Origin: Stenotrophomonas maltophilia
Lineage (GTDB): Bacteria > Pseudomonadota > Gammaproteobacteria > Xanthomonadales > Xanthomonadaceae
DNA: 64,000 bases
Assembly: GCF_003205835.1 (NCBI RefSeq)
Contig: NZ_CP029773.1
Location: 1,148,501-1,212,500, forward strand
Reading direction: 5' to 3'
Position 1 is the first letter of the stretch; the number at the start of each line of letters is the position of its first letter. Made by a program: the position numbers and the translations under genes. The notes under the pieces were generated by a model. It saw only the letters and a list, made by a program, of their open reading frames with translations. It searched no databases and was not told the origin of the DNA. Positions 40,011 through 48,658 of this stretch are shown here, piece after piece.

Positions 40011-42203
40011 TCAGAACTTCCAGCGCAGGCTGGCCGACACGAAGCGTGGTTCGCCGTAGTTGTTGTAGTCCAGGTTGGCCCAGTAGGTCTTGTCCAGCGC
40101 GTTGCGCACGCTCAGGGTTGCCGTCCAGTTGTCGCTGATGCGGTAGTTGGCGTTGAACTGCACCAGCGTGTACGCCGGCTGGTTCACCGTCACCGTGCCG
40201 CCCAGCGGGTAGGCGATGTTGTAGCCCTGCACCTTGCTCTGCCACTGCACGCCACCGCCAATGCTCAGGCGTTCCAGCGCGCCGCGCAGCTGCAGCTGGG
40301 TGTTGAGCTGCAACAGATCCTTCGGCGGGTTGGCGTACAGCAGATCGGTGGCGGCGCGGGTCACCTTGACGTGGGTGTAGCCGGCATTGACCGTCCAGCC
40401 CGGCAGGATCTCGCCGTTGACGTCCATTTCCCAGCCGCGCGCCTTGGTGCCGTTGACGCCGATGTAGGCGGAGGTGCCATCGCTCAGCGAACCCTCCGGC
40501 ACGCCCATGTCACGCACCGCGTAGTTGTCCTGCTTGGCCTCGAACACGGCGGCATTTGCGGTCAGGCGGCCATCGAGCCATTGGGTCTTGATGCCCGCTT
40601 CCAGGTTCGAGCCCTGTACCGGTGCCAGCAGGTTCTCGTTGCGGTCCTTGAAGTTCTGCGGATTGAAGATCTCGGTGTAGCTGGCATACGCCGAGACGTT
40701 CGGGGTGATGTCGTAGACCAGGCCTACGTACGGGGTGACTTCATCACTCACCTTGTACGCACCGCTGGTGCCGGTATAGGCGCCTGCGGCGTTGTAGGAG
40801 CGGCTGAGGGTTTCCCAGCGGCTCAGGCGCGCGCCGGCAATCAGCGACAGCGGATCGGCCAGGCGCAGGCGGGTGGCCAGGTAGACACCACTCTGCGTGG
40901 TCTTGGCCACGCGGCGCGCGCCGGTGCGGCGGTAGGTCACCTCGGAGATGTCGCCGTTCCAGTTGTACACGTTGGGGATGTAGTAGCAGCGCTCGCCGCC
41001 GCAGCGTGCCCAATCGTTCGGGAAGTTCAGCGCCAGGGTGTTGGTGGTGCCTTCCAGGTCCGACCACTGTGCGCCGAGGGTCACGTCGTGGTCACGACCG
41101 AACAGATCGAAGCTGCCGGTCAGGTAGGCATCGACGTTGCGGCGGGTGTCCTTCGAATCACCGGCGGCAGCACGCAGGAAGATGCCCGAGCCGGTCACCG
41201 GGTCCGGGTTGCCGGTGCCGTACAGGCGCACGTTCTGCACGTTGCCGCGGGTGTAGGCGGTGTTGATCTTCAACAGCCAGTTGTCGCCGAAGCGCTGTTC
41301 CAGGTTGGCGAAGGCGGTATTGCTCTCGCGCTTCCAGTAGCTCCACTTCGGCGACAGGTTGGTCGAGCGCGGCAGATGCGCGAAATTGCCCTGGTTGTCG
41401 AAGAACGGCACGGTGCCCCAGGTCGAGCCGGTGGGGTTGTTGTCCTGGCTCTGGTAACCCAGGGTGATCGTGGTGCTGTCGGTGACGTCGCCCTCCAGTA
41501 CCGCCATGCCGGCCATCTTGTTCTCGTCGTAGCGGTCGTAATACAGCCCGCGATCGGTATAGGCGGCGACCACGCGGCTGCGGAAGCGACCATCGGCGGT
41601 CAGCGGTGCGGTCACGTCGGCTTCCATGCGGCGGTAATCCCAGCTGCCGGCACTGACCGCGAACGACGCATCGAATTCCTTGCCCGGGCGCTTGCGCAGC
41701 AGGTTGACGGTGGCCGACGGCACGCCGGCGCCGCTGAGCAGGCCGTTGGCACCGCGGATCACTTCGATGCGGTCGTAGAAGGCGGTGTCGTATTCCTGGT
41801 TGGTGGAACCGCTGTAGGTGGGAATGCCATCGACCTGGAAGTCGGTGATGGCGAAGCCGCGTGCGTAGTACAGCGGGCGCTGGGTGTCATAGAAGGACAC
41901 GCTGACGCCGGTCACGTTGCGCATCACATCGTTGATGCTGAACAGCGATTCGTCCTGCAGGCGCTTCAGGCTGATCGCGGTGGCCGACTGCGGAGTTTCC
42001 TGCAGGGTGATCGGCAGACGGGTGGTGCTGGCAGGCGGCGCCGACTGATCGGCACGCACGCTGACCCGGTCCAGGGTCTTGGCGTCGGCAGCGCCATCGG
42101 CGGCAGCGAATGCGCTGGGCGCGGCCAGCAGGGTCAGCGACGAAAGCAGGGCAGCCGGCAGCAGCGCGCGGCGGGGCAGGCGGGTAGGGCGGATCAGGGA
42201 CAT
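40011..42203 (-). CDS. TonB-dependent siderophore receptor
   Basis: 730 residues from the ATG at 42203. Signal peptide (LLPAALLSSLTLLAAPSAFA), a TonB-box-like stretch (KTLDRVSVRADQS), a plug domain (LPITLQETPQSATAISLKRL; SLFSINDVMRNVTGVSVSFY; AITDFQVDGIPTYSGSTN; IEVIRGANGLLSGAGVPSAT) and a beta-barrel ending in aromatic SASLRWKF. It belongs to the TonB-siderophore (FpvA/FoxA-like) group that imports ferric hydroxamate or catecholate complexes across the outer membrane. No signalling extension before the plug is evident. A Fur-box-like site lies upstream at 42325-42339. The ligand cannot be specified. Confidence 0.93.
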   Translation of the reverse strand: MSLIRPTRLPRRALLPAALLSSLTLLAAPSAFAAADGAADAKTLDRVSVRADQSAPPASTTRLPITLQETPQSATAISLKRLQDESLFSINDVMRNVTGVSVSFYDTQRPLYYARGFAITDFQVDGIPTYSGSTNQEYDTAFYDRIEVIRGANGLLSGAGVPSATVNLLRKRPGKEFDASFAVSAGSWDYRRMEADVTAPLTADGRFRSRVVAAYTDRGLYYDRYDENKMAGMAVLEGDVTDSTTITLGYQSQDNNPTGSTWGTVPFFDNQGNFAHLPRSTNLSPKWSYWKRESNTAFANLEQRFGDNWLLKINTAYTRGNVQNVRLYGTGNPDPVTGSGIFLRAAAGDSKDTRRNVDAYLTGSFDLFGRDHDVTLGAQWSDLEGTTNTLALNFPNDWARCGGERCYYIPNVYNWNGDISEVTYRRTGARRVAKTTQSGVYLATRLRLADPLSLIAGARLSRWETLSRSYNAAGAYTGTSGAYKVSDEVTPYVGLVYDITPNVSAYASYTEIFNPQNFKDRNENLLAPVQGSNLEAGIKTQWLDGRLTANAAVFEAKQDNYAVRDMGVPEGSLSDGTSAYIGVNGTKARGWEMDVNGEILPGWTVNAGYTHVKVTRAATDLLYANPPKDLLQLNTQLQLRGALERLSIGGGVQWQSKVQGYNIAYPLGGTVTVNQPAYTLVQFNANYRISDNWTATLSVRNALDKTYWANLDYNNYGEPRFVSASLRWKF

Positions 42204-42324
42204 GGTGGGCTCGAAGCGTGGAGGCGGGAAGGGCGGCAACAGTCGTCCAGCACCCGGGGCGGCGGCTTCGGGCACAGTCAGGTCCATCTGGGAGAGGCGC
42301 GGTCACTGCGCAGGATGCAAATGT

Positions 42325-42339
42325 AAATAATTCTTAACA
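42325..42339 (-). promoter_or_regulatory. Candidate Fur box
   Basis: On the minus strand, TGTTAAGAATTATTT matches the 7-1-7 Fur core (TGATAATnATTATCA) at 11 of 14 defined positions, about 120 bases upstream of the receptor gene start, in an AT-rich pocket (42318-42350). The match is by eye; iron control of such receptors is the rule. Confidence 0.55.
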
Positions 42340-42396
42340 ACATTACAATTCGCGTCGTTGTGCAGGGGCTTTCCGGCGCAGAGCAGTGGCGGGCCG

Positions 42397-42491
42397 GGGT
42401 CGGATCCCGTTGCCGTAGGCAATGGGCTCTGACCCCATCGTCGGCGCCCAAGCGCAGGTCAGGGCCCTCCCGTGCGGGGGGGATCCGACCC
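42397..42491. repeat. Intergenic inverted repeat of the GGGTCRGATCCC family
   Basis: Arms GGGTCGGATCCC (42397-42408) and GGGATCCGACCC (42480-42491) enclose GC-rich partly self-complementary sequence containing GGGCTCTGACCCC. Related copies are at 54688-54723 and 58361-58403. It fills much of the 355-base gene-free stretch 42204-42558, which otherwise holds the Fur-like site and the mqo terminator; I see no gene there. Confidence 0.65.
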
Positions 42492-42501
42492 ACCTCGCAC
42501 A

Positions 42502-42530
42502 AAAACAAACGGCCACCCGAAGGTGGCCGT
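42502..42530 (-). terminator. Intrinsic terminator of mqo
   Basis: On the minus strand ACGGCCACC-TTCG-GGTGGCCGT is followed by TTGTTTTTG, 29 bases past the mqo stop codon. Confidence 0.9.
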
Positions 42531-42558
42531 CCGTCTGCATCGAAAGGAACGCGCGGAC

Positions 42559-44259
42559 TTACAGCGCCTGCAGTTCCTCGTCGGCATTGCGCTTTTCCTT
42601 GGCCGGTGCCGGAACCGCTGCAGGCACCACCGCCGGGGCAGGAGCCGCCGCATTGGCGTCCACCGGCACCTCCAGGTACGGCAGGTGCAGGGTCTGGCTG
42701 GTCAGCGTGCGGATCTCGTTGACCAATGCCGCGTTGTCGTTGAGCTTGCGCCCGTACGAGGGCACGATCTCGCGCAGGCGGGTTTCCCAGCCGGCCTTCA
42801 ACTGGTCCGGGAAGGCCTTGGCCATCAGGTCCAGCATGATCGGCGGCGAGGTCGACGCACCCGGCGAGGCACCGAGCAGGGCGGCGATGGTGTGGTCCTT
42901 GTCGGTCACGATCTCGGTACCGAACTGCAGCACCGGGCCCTTCAACGGATCGCGCTTGATGATCTGCACGCGCTGGCCGGCGGTGACCAGCTTCCAGTCG
43001 CCCGGCTTGGCATTGGGGAAGTACTTGACCAGTTCGGCCTGGCGATCGGCATCGTTCAGGCGTGCCTGGGCCATCAGGTACTGCACCAGGTCCAGGTTGT
43101 CCTTGCCCACTTCCAGCATCGGGCCAACGTTGTTGTGGGTGACCGAGGAGTACAGGTCCCACCACGAGCCGTGCTTGAGGAACTTGGTGCTGTACAGCGC
43201 GAATGGTCCGAACAGGACCACCGGCTTGCCGTCCAGCTTGCGCGCATCCAGGTGCGGCACCGACATCGGCGGCGAACCGGTTTCGGCCATGCCGTAGGCC
43301 TTCACGCCATGGCGCGAGGTCACGTCCTGGCCCTGGAAGGCGAGGAACTGGCCACCGACCGGGAAGCCGGCGTAGTCCTTCGATTCCGGAATGCCCGACA
43401 TCTGCAGCAGTTTCAGCGCGGCGCCACCGGCACCGATGAACACGAAGCGGGTGTGGGTGGTGGTCTCGGTGCCGGCCTTGAGGTCCTTCACCGTCACGTT
43501 CCAGCTCTTGTCGGCGTTCTGCCGCAGTGCGGTCACTTCATGGTTCAGGTGCAGGCTGAAGTTCGGGCTGCGCTGCAGGCCGGTGGTCAGCTGCCGGGTA
43601 ATCACGCCGAAGTTGACGTCGGTGCCGAGCGGCATCCAGGTCGCGGCGACCTTCTGCTTCGGGTCACGGCCTTCCATCAGCAGGGGGGCCCACTGCTGGA
43701 TCTGCTTCGGATCCTCGGAATACTGCATGCCGTAGAACAGCGGGTTCTTCACCAGGGCCTGCTGGCGCTTGTGCAGGTAGGCGATGTTGTCATCACCCCA
43801 GACGAAGCTCATGTGCGGGGTCGGGTTGATGAAGTCGCTGGGCTGGCTCAGCCGGCCTTCCTTCACCTGGTGCGACCAGAACTGGCGCGAGACCTCGAAC
43901 GATTCGGCGATGCCGACCGCGCGCTTGGTCTCGATGCTGCCGTCGGGCAGTTCCGGGGTGTAGTTCAGTTCGGCGAACGCCGAATGGCCGGTGCCGGCGT
44001 TGTTCCAGCCATCGGAGCTTTCACCGGCGACGCCGTCGAGGCGTTCGTAGACCTGGATGTTCCAGTCCGGCTGCAGTTCCTGCAGGTAGGTGGCCAGGGT
44101 GATGCTCATGATGCCGGCGCCGACCAGTACCACGTCGACGGGCTTGTCGTTGCTGGCGGCGGGCACCGAGCGCTGGGTCAGTGGCCAGTACAGGAACAGC
44201 GCGGCGGCCAGCAACAGCAGCACGAGCAGGGCGAGCAGGGCCTTGCCAAATTTCTTCAT
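42559..44259 (-). CDS. mqo: Malate:quinone oxidoreductase
   Basis: 566 residues from the ATG at 44259. Membrane-associated FAD enzyme oxidising malate to oxaloacetate and reducing quinone, replacing or backing up NAD malate dehydrogenase in the TCA cycle. After an unusual N-terminal hydrophobic segment ([20 protein letters not shown]) comes the FAD motif [20 protein letters not shown], then the Mqo blocks [55 protein letters not shown] and [20 protein letters not shown]. The hydrophobic leader probably anchors it to the inner membrane, an extension not present in all Mqo proteins. Terminator downstream. Confidence 0.95.
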   Translation of the reverse strand: MKKFGKALLALLVLLLLAAALFLYWPLTQRSVPAASNDKPVDVVLVGAGIMSITLATYLQELQPDWNIQVYERLDGVAGESSDGWNNAGTGHSAFAELNYTPELPDGSIETKRAVGIAESFEVSRQFWSHQVKEGRLSQPSDFINPTPHMSFVWGDDNIAYLHKRQQALVKNPLFYGMQYSEDPKQIQQWAPLLMEGRDPKQKVAATWMPLGTDVNFGVITRQLTTGLQRSPNFSLHLNHEVTALRQNADKSWNVTVKDLKAGTETTTHTRFVFIGAGGAALKLLQMSGIPESKDYAGFPVGGQFLAFQGQDVTSRHGVKAYGMAETGSPPMSVPHLDARKLDGKPVVLFGPFALYSTKFLKHGSWWDLYSSVTHNNVGPMLEVGKDNLDLVQYLMAQARLNDADRQAELVKYFPNAKPGDWKLVTAGQRVQIIKRDPLKGPVLQFGTEIVTDKDHTIAALLGASPGASTSPPIMLDLMAKAFPDQLKAGWETRLREIVPSYGRKLNDNAALVNEIRTLTSQTLHLPYLEVPVDANAAAPAPAVVPAAVPAPAKEKRNADEELQAL

Positions 44260-44465
44260 GGGGGCGGGATCGTTGGCGGAGGGGAGGAGTTCAGGATGCG
44301 CATCAAGCAGGGAAAGGGCGTGAAGAAACAACGCGTTGCGCCATCCTGGCGACGATTCTAACCGGAACCGGTCCTGTTTTTGTGCAATGCATCATCCTGT
44401 GGCCGGAGCTGTCCGGGTACACTTGGTGGTTGCTTCCACACAAGACACGGCCATGGAGGGGCCGA

Positions 44466-45572
44466 ATGACGATGTCACGGATGCTGATCGTGGTAGGTGA
44501 CGCCCTGCAGACGGGCGGTTCGGTGCTTACGGGTTCACCGCACACCGATATCGAAGGCCGTGCAGTGGCACGGGTTGGCGACCGGGTGATCTGCAGTCGC
44601 CACGGGCCGGGCTCCATCGTGTCCGGCGACAGCACTCTGGTCATCGACGGCCAGCCGGTGGCCCGCGATGGCGACAAGGCCAGCTGTGGCTGCACGTTGA
44701 TGGCCGGCAAGCAGCAGCGGGCGCATGTGGCGGGCGGTGGTGGAGGCAGCGGCGGCGGCGCGGCGATGGCTGCGGTGGCCTCGGCGGCCAAGATGCTGCT
44801 GAAGAAGCCGCAGCTGCAGACGCCAGGCTTCGCGCCTCCGGGTACCCAGGCACCGCAGTGCTGGGTGAAGGATCATTCCACCCAGGTGTCGCAGTCGCCG
44901 GACGGACGCTACTTCGAAGGCTATGCGCCTGATGGCGCCCGGTACGAGTATGAGCTCCACGCCAGCTTCCGCGTCGACGTGCCGCTCAAGAGCGGCGGCG
45001 ACATCGTAGTGACCAGCCGCTTCCGGGTGACGACCAAAGGGCGCGTCAGTGCCGCCCAGGTGGCAGAGGCGAAGCAGCGCCTGCGCGACGGTATCAAGCG
45101 GCACTGGAACAACCAGTTCACCATCACCGTGGCCGATCCCCAGTGCGGCACGCGGACCTTCCCCGTGCGTTATGACATTGATTTCGTCGACAGCGGGCAG
45201 GACTATTCGGTGCTGCTGCACGATGTCTACGAACGTGAGATGGTCAGCGACAGCGTCCTCTATGCGTCGGTGGACACGACGCCGTGGACTTATGCGCATG
45301 AGTACGGGCACTGCCTGGGGCTGCCGGACGAATACGATGATGCGGCCGTGGCAAACGATGGCATCGTGAAGTTCTTCCTTCCCAGCGGTACGCTGGACAC
45401 CGAAGAGGTGCATGCGCCGGAATTCCGCGAAGACAGCGACCCGCTGGCGACCATCATGTCCAGCGTGGACTGCAGCGTGACCCGGCCGCGCCACTGTTAC
45501 AACATCGGACGCGAGGTACAGGAGCTGCTGACCCGCGAGATCGCCCGGGAGATCACATGCACCGTCTCATGA
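44466..45572 (+). CDS. PAAR-domain protein fused to a metzincin-like zinc protease (candidate T6SS effector)
   Basis: About 368 residues from the ATG preceded by GGAGGGG. Residues 1 to about 85 form a PAAR spike-tip domain (VGDALQTGGSVLTGSPHTDI; RVGDRVICSRHGPGSIVSGD; SCGCTLMAG) with the His/Cys set that holds zinc at the tip. A Gly-rich linker (about 88-100) leads to a C-terminal domain with the zinc protease motif HEYGHCLGLPDE (about 277-288, HExxHxxGxxDE) and a later MSS 'Met-turn' (LATIMSSVDC), a metzincin arrangement. PAAR-tipped proteins are carried on VgrG through type VI secretion. No VgrG or T6SS gene is in the window. The overlapping downstream gene encodes a candidate immunity protein. 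Delivery and toxicity are inferred. Confidence 0.85.
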   Translation: MTMSRMLIVVGDALQTGGSVLTGSPHTDIEGRAVARVGDRVICSRHGPGSIVSGDSTLVIDGQPVARDGDKASCGCTLMAGKQQRAHVAGGGGGSGGGAAMAAVASAAKMLLKKPQLQTPGFAPPGTQAPQCWVKDHSTQVSQSPDGRYFEGYAPDGARYEYELHASFRVDVPLKSGGDIVVTSRFRVTTKGRVSAAQVAEAKQRLRDGIKRHWNNQFTITVADPQCGTRTFPVRYDIDFVDSGQDYSVLLHDVYEREMVSDSVLYASVDTTPWTYAHEYGHCLGLPDEYDDAAVANDGIVKFFLPSGTLDTEEVHAPEFREDSDPLATIMSSVDCSVTRPRHCYNIGREVQELLTREIAREITCTVS

Positions 45573-46057
45573 TGTCGCTCGCCCTCGTGCTTGCCGCCAT
45601 GCCTTTCACCGCATCCAGCCAGGAAACGCCCACCATGATCGAACTCCACGTGCGCTGCATCGACAATGCTCCCTGCCATTTCCTCGGCGAGGACATCCGC
45701 GTGGAACTGGAACTGCGCAATGCCGGCAGCGAGGACGTGCAGGTGCCGGCCGAGTTCTACCGCCGGCGCGGGCCCAGCGTGAAGCTGGTGGACCGCCATT
45801 CCGGCAAGGAAACGTCGCTGGCCATCAACCCGCCCGATGCGCGCCTGTTGAAGTCACCGCAGACGCTGCGGCCGGGGCAGTCCTTCCGGTTCCCATGGCG
45901 CATCCTGCCGTCGGAAATCAGCGGTTTCGCCCTGCGCCCGATCGATGTGTCGGCGGTGTTCAGCGTCAACCTGACCCCCGGTGTGCGCGGCGGGCAGGCC
46001 CGCATCGTCAGCAGCGAGCTGCACATCACCGACCCGGCCGGCAGCACGCCGCGCTGA
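45557..46057 (+). CDS. Small exported protein overlapping the PAAR-protease gene (candidate immunity protein)
   Basis: 166 residues; the ATG at 45557 has GGGAG five bases upstream and overlaps the upstream gene by 16 bases. A Sec signal (LMMSLALVLAAMPFTASSQ) gives a mature periplasmic protein of about 145 residues, mostly beta-rich (RVELELRNAGSEDVQVPAEF; KLVDRHSGKETSLAINP; QSFRFPWRILPSEI), reminiscent of Ig-like proteinase-inhibitor folds, though I cannot name a family. Two Cys (RCIDNAPCHFLG) could form a disulfide. Translational coupling to a metalloprotease effector and export to the compartment where it would act suggest an immunity role; this is inference. Confidence 0.78.
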   Translation: MHRLMMSLALVLAAMPFTASSQETPTMIELHVRCIDNAPCHFLGEDIRVELELRNAGSEDVQVPAEFYRRRGPSVKLVDRHSGKETSLAINPPDARLLKSPQTLRPGQSFRFPWRILPSEISGFALRPIDVSAVFSVNLTPGVRGGQARIVSSELHITDPAGSTPR

Positions 46058-46171
46058 GTCTGCCAGCTCCGACCTTCGGTATGTTGCTGGTGTTCGACGC
46101 GCCAGATCAGGATCGGACAGCAGGCGGTTGAGCCTGGCGGGACGGCATCCGGCCACCTTCATGGCCGGGTG

Positions 46172-46618
46172 TCAGGGCAGTTCGAGAATCTCATCCCCGG
46201 CGTCATCGATCTGCCCGGTCGGGCGCCAGCCCAGCCGGCGGTAGAAGCCGTGCGAGCGCGAACGCGGGTCGGCCGAGCAGGCCAGGAACAAGCGTTGGTG
46301 GCCGGCATCGCGGGTCAGGCTGACCACTTCCTGCAGCAGCTGGCGGCCGATGCCGCGGCCTTCGTAGTCCGGCAGCAGGGCCAGCACCAGCACCTCGCCG
46401 CTGTCGCGGTCGGCGAAGCAGTAGCCGGCCATGCGCTCGCCTTCCCAGGCGACGCGGCCGATGAAATCACCGGCCGAGATGCCTTCGGCCCACGTCTGAG
46501 CGGTGATGCCCAGCTGTGCCAGTTGTGCAGCACTGAAGGCATTCTCGCGGGTACGCCCGCGCAGGTCGATGCAGGCGGCGGCATCGTCGGGGTGGGCATC
46601 GCGGACCGAGATGGGCAT
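46172..46618 (-). CDS. GNAT-family N-acetyltransferase
   Basis: 148 residues from the ATG at 46618 (AAGGAT eight bases upstream); longer in-frame starts lack the domain's usual beginning. Canonical GNAT parts: ISVRDAHPDDAAACIDLRGR, RVAWEGERMAGYCFADRDSG, EVLVLALLPDYEGRGIGRQL (acetyl-CoA pyrophosphate loop), LACSADPRSRSHGFYRRLGW. The acceptor is unknown. It lies between the PAAR/immunity pair, on which it converges, and an inverted repeat that separates it from the ArgP-type regulator gene. Confidence 0.9.
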   Translation of the reverse strand: MPISVRDAHPDDAAACIDLRGRTRENAFSAAQLAQLGITAQTWAEGISAGDFIGRVAWEGERMAGYCFADRDSGEVLVLALLPDYEGRGIGRQLLQEVVSLTRDAGHQRLFLACSADPRSRSHGFYRRLGWRPTGQIDDAGDEILELP

Positions 46619-46702
46619 GCAGGGCATCCTTGCAATGATCGGCCCGCCAGTATCCGCATCACGCATGGACCCGGTGTGGAGGCTTCGTGGAGATTGGATG
46701 GA

Positions 46703-46786
46703 GCAAAAAGGGGACGGAGGGGATTAAGTCGTCTTTGCCTGATATGTCGTTTGGGTCTTAAACGACTTAATCCCCTCCGTCCCCTT
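46703..46786. repeat. Inverted-repeat element with 25-bp perfect arms
   Basis: Arms at 46708-46732 (contains GGGGACGGAGGGGATTAAGT) and 46762-46786 (reverse complement) enclose a 29-base loop. The left arm plus five preceding bases (46703-46732) is identical in reverse complement to 52530-52559. It follows the ArgP-type gene stop by 15 bases on the minus strand, so it may also act as a terminator-like hairpin. Confidence 0.85.
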
Positions 46787-46800
46787 CTAGCGGCTTTCGC

Positions 46801-47706
46801 TCAACGCTTGCGCCGGATCAGCGCCGAGGAGGCGTCCAGCACCGCGCGGGTCAGCAGGGCCATGGTCTGTACGTCGCCCTTCCAGTGCTGCCAGTACAGC
46901 GGCACGTCTTCCCACGCGCGCTGGCGCACATAGACCAGGCGGCCGGCGTCCAGATGCCGCTTGACCAGGGGCAGGGGGTTCATGGTCCAGCCCATGCCGC
47001 CCAGATTGGCCTGCACGAAGGCGCGGGTGGAGGGAATCCACCAGGTCGGCGCGGTGCTGGGCAGGTCGTCGCCCGCCATCCGTCGGGCGAAACGCGACTG
47101 CATTTCGTCCTTGCGGTTGAACACCAGCACCGGTGCCTGCGCCAGCGCTTGTGCGGTCACGCCCTTGGCGAAGTGGCGCTCACGGAACCCGGGGGTACAG
47201 GTCGCCGCGTAGCGGATGCTGCCCAGTGCGTGGATCTGGCACCCCTGCACCGGCTCGTCCAGCGTGGTCACCGCGCCCAGCACCGTGCCCTGGCGCAGCA
47301 GTTCAACGGTGTGGTCCTGGTCTTCCACGCGCAGGTCCAGCGTGGTGCCGGTGCTCTGCGCGAACTGCGAGGCGGCCTGCGGGAACCAGGTTTCCAGGCT
47401 GTCATGGTTCACCGCCACAGGGATGCTGGCCTGCGGCAGGTCTTCGTCAGCCAGGCCCATCCGGTGCAGCGCGTCGTGTTCGAGCAGAGCGGTCTGCTCC
47501 GCCAGCTGCACCAGTACCTGGCCCTCGGCGGTCGCGGTGGCCGGGGTGCCGCGCTTGACCAGCAGGCGGCCGACCCGATCCTCCAGCGCCTTGACCCGCT
47601 GCGAGATGGCTGACGGCGTGACATTCAGCGACTGTGCGGCGCGGTCGAAGCTGCCTTCGCGGATCACTGCGGCGAGGGCGCGCAGCTGGGCATGGTCGAT
47701 ACGCAT
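46801..47706 (-). CDS. argP: ArgP-type LysR regulator
   Basis: 301 residues. It has the ArgP/IciA form of LysR winged helix (IDHAQLRALAAVIREGSFDR; AAQSLNVTPSAISQRVKALE; DRVGRLLVKRGTPATATAEG) and a matching effector domain (PVAVNHDSLETWFPQAASQF; RKDEMQSRFARRMAGDD; NLGGMGWTMNPLPLVKRHLD). ArgP activates the arginine/lysine exporter gene in the presence of basic amino acids. Here it is divergent from a LysE/ArgO exporter gene at 47845 with a 138-base shared region, exactly that arrangement. Confidence 0.9.
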   Translation of the reverse strand: MRIDHAQLRALAAVIREGSFDRAAQSLNVTPSAISQRVKALEDRVGRLLVKRGTPATATAEGQVLVQLAEQTALLEHDALHRMGLADEDLPQASIPVAVNHDSLETWFPQAASQFAQSTGTTLDLRVEDQDHTVELLRQGTVLGAVTTLDEPVQGCQIHALGSIRYAATCTPGFRERHFAKGVTAQALAQAPVLVFNRKDEMQSRFARRMAGDDLPSTAPTWWIPSTRAFVQANLGGMGWTMNPLPLVKRHLDAGRLVYVRQRAWEDVPLYWQHWKGDVQTMALLTRAVLDASSALIRRKR

Positions 47707-47844
47707 CGAATTAAGTTCCGCTAATGTTGGTTTAGGAAGTTTAGCTCGTCTTTTTCATGTTGCGGCGCGACAATGGCGCCTGTTCCGGTGCTGTCCGCCT
47801 TCGCGAGGCACCGTCCCCCCAAGCAATACAAGGCAGTGAATCCC

Positions 47845-48480
47845 ATGTTCTCGGTCATCTCCGCCAGCACCGGCCTCGGTGCCTGGTTCTCTGGTGCAGC
47901 TACCGGCATCGGCCTGTTCGCCGTGGTCGGCGCCCAGAGCGCCTTCATTCTGCGCCAGGGCATCCTGCGCAAGCACATCGTGCCGGTGGTCGCCACCTGT
48001 GCGGCCATCGATGCGATCTTCATCTTTGCCAGCGTGGCCGGCCTGCGCACGCTCACTTCGGCGCTGCCGTGGCTGACCACCGCCGTGCTGTGGACCGGCG
48101 TGGCGTTCCTGGCCTGGTACGCAATGAAGTCGGCACGCCGTGCGATCGCCGGTGGCGGCGGCATGGGCGAGGCTGACAGCGACGACGGCAGCCGCCGCGC
48201 GGTGCTGATGGCCGCGGTCGGCTTTTCGCTGATCAACCCGCACTTCTGGCTGGACATGATGGTGATCGGCTCCATCGCCGAGAACTTCGGCAACGCCCGC
48301 ATGGCCTTCGCCGCCGGCGTGGTCACTGCCAGCTGCCTGTGGCTGACCGCGCAGGGCCTGGGTGCACGCCTGCTGGCGCCGCTGTTCACCAAGCCCAGCA
48401 CCTGGCGCGTGCTCGACGGCACCATCGCCGTGATCCTCAGCATCCTGGCCCTCATGTTGGCGGTGCGCGGGGTCCACTGA
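47845..48480 (+). CDS. argO: LysE/ArgO-type basic amino acid exporter
   Basis: 211 residues from the ATG at 47845; longer in-frame starts are polar and unlikely. Six hydrophobic segments in the LysE fold: WFSGAATGIGLFAVVGAQSA with the conserved AQSAFILRQGI, HIVPVVATCAAIDAIFIFAS, VLWTGVAFLAWYAMKSARRA, and GFSLINPHFWLDMMVIGSIA with the LNPH-type motif. It exports arginine or lysine to keep their cytosolic level in check. Expression is probably driven by the divergent ArgP-type protein. A strong terminator follows. Confidence 0.92.
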   Translation: MFSVISASTGLGAWFSGAATGIGLFAVVGAQSAFILRQGILRKHIVPVVATCAAIDAIFIFASVAGLRTLTSALPWLTTAVLWTGVAFLAWYAMKSARRAIAGGGGMGEADSDDGSRRAVLMAAVGFSLINPHFWLDMMVIGSIAENFGNARMAFAAGVVTASCLWLTAQGLGARLLAPLFTKPSTWRVLDGTIAVILSILALMLAVRGVH

Positions 48481-48533
48481 CCCGGCGCACGCCCCCCGAA
48501 CCCACGTCCTGACTCTCTCTCCAAGGTAGTGGT

Positions 48534-48567
48534 AACGACGGCACCGGCAACGGTGCCGTCGTTTTTT
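48534..48567 (+). terminator. Intrinsic terminator after the LysE/ArgO gene
   Basis: AACGACGGCACCG-GCAA-CGGTGCCGTCGTT is a perfect 13-bp stem whose end runs into TTTTTT. Confidence 0.95.
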
Positions 48568-48658
48568 CCGCGTTGTCCCGTCTGCCTCTGGCAGGGACTG
48601 CGGAAGCCTGCCTAGAATCCGCCATCAGGACAAGGTGTCCGCAGGAGCAGGGGGAAGG

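Noticed and set aside
38133..42326. Plus-strand open frame of about 1,400 residues antisense to mdcA and the TonB receptor gene.
   Set aside because: GC-rich third positions on the minus strand remove stop codons from the antisense frame. The translation has low-complexity composition and no domain, and real genes occupy the other strand.
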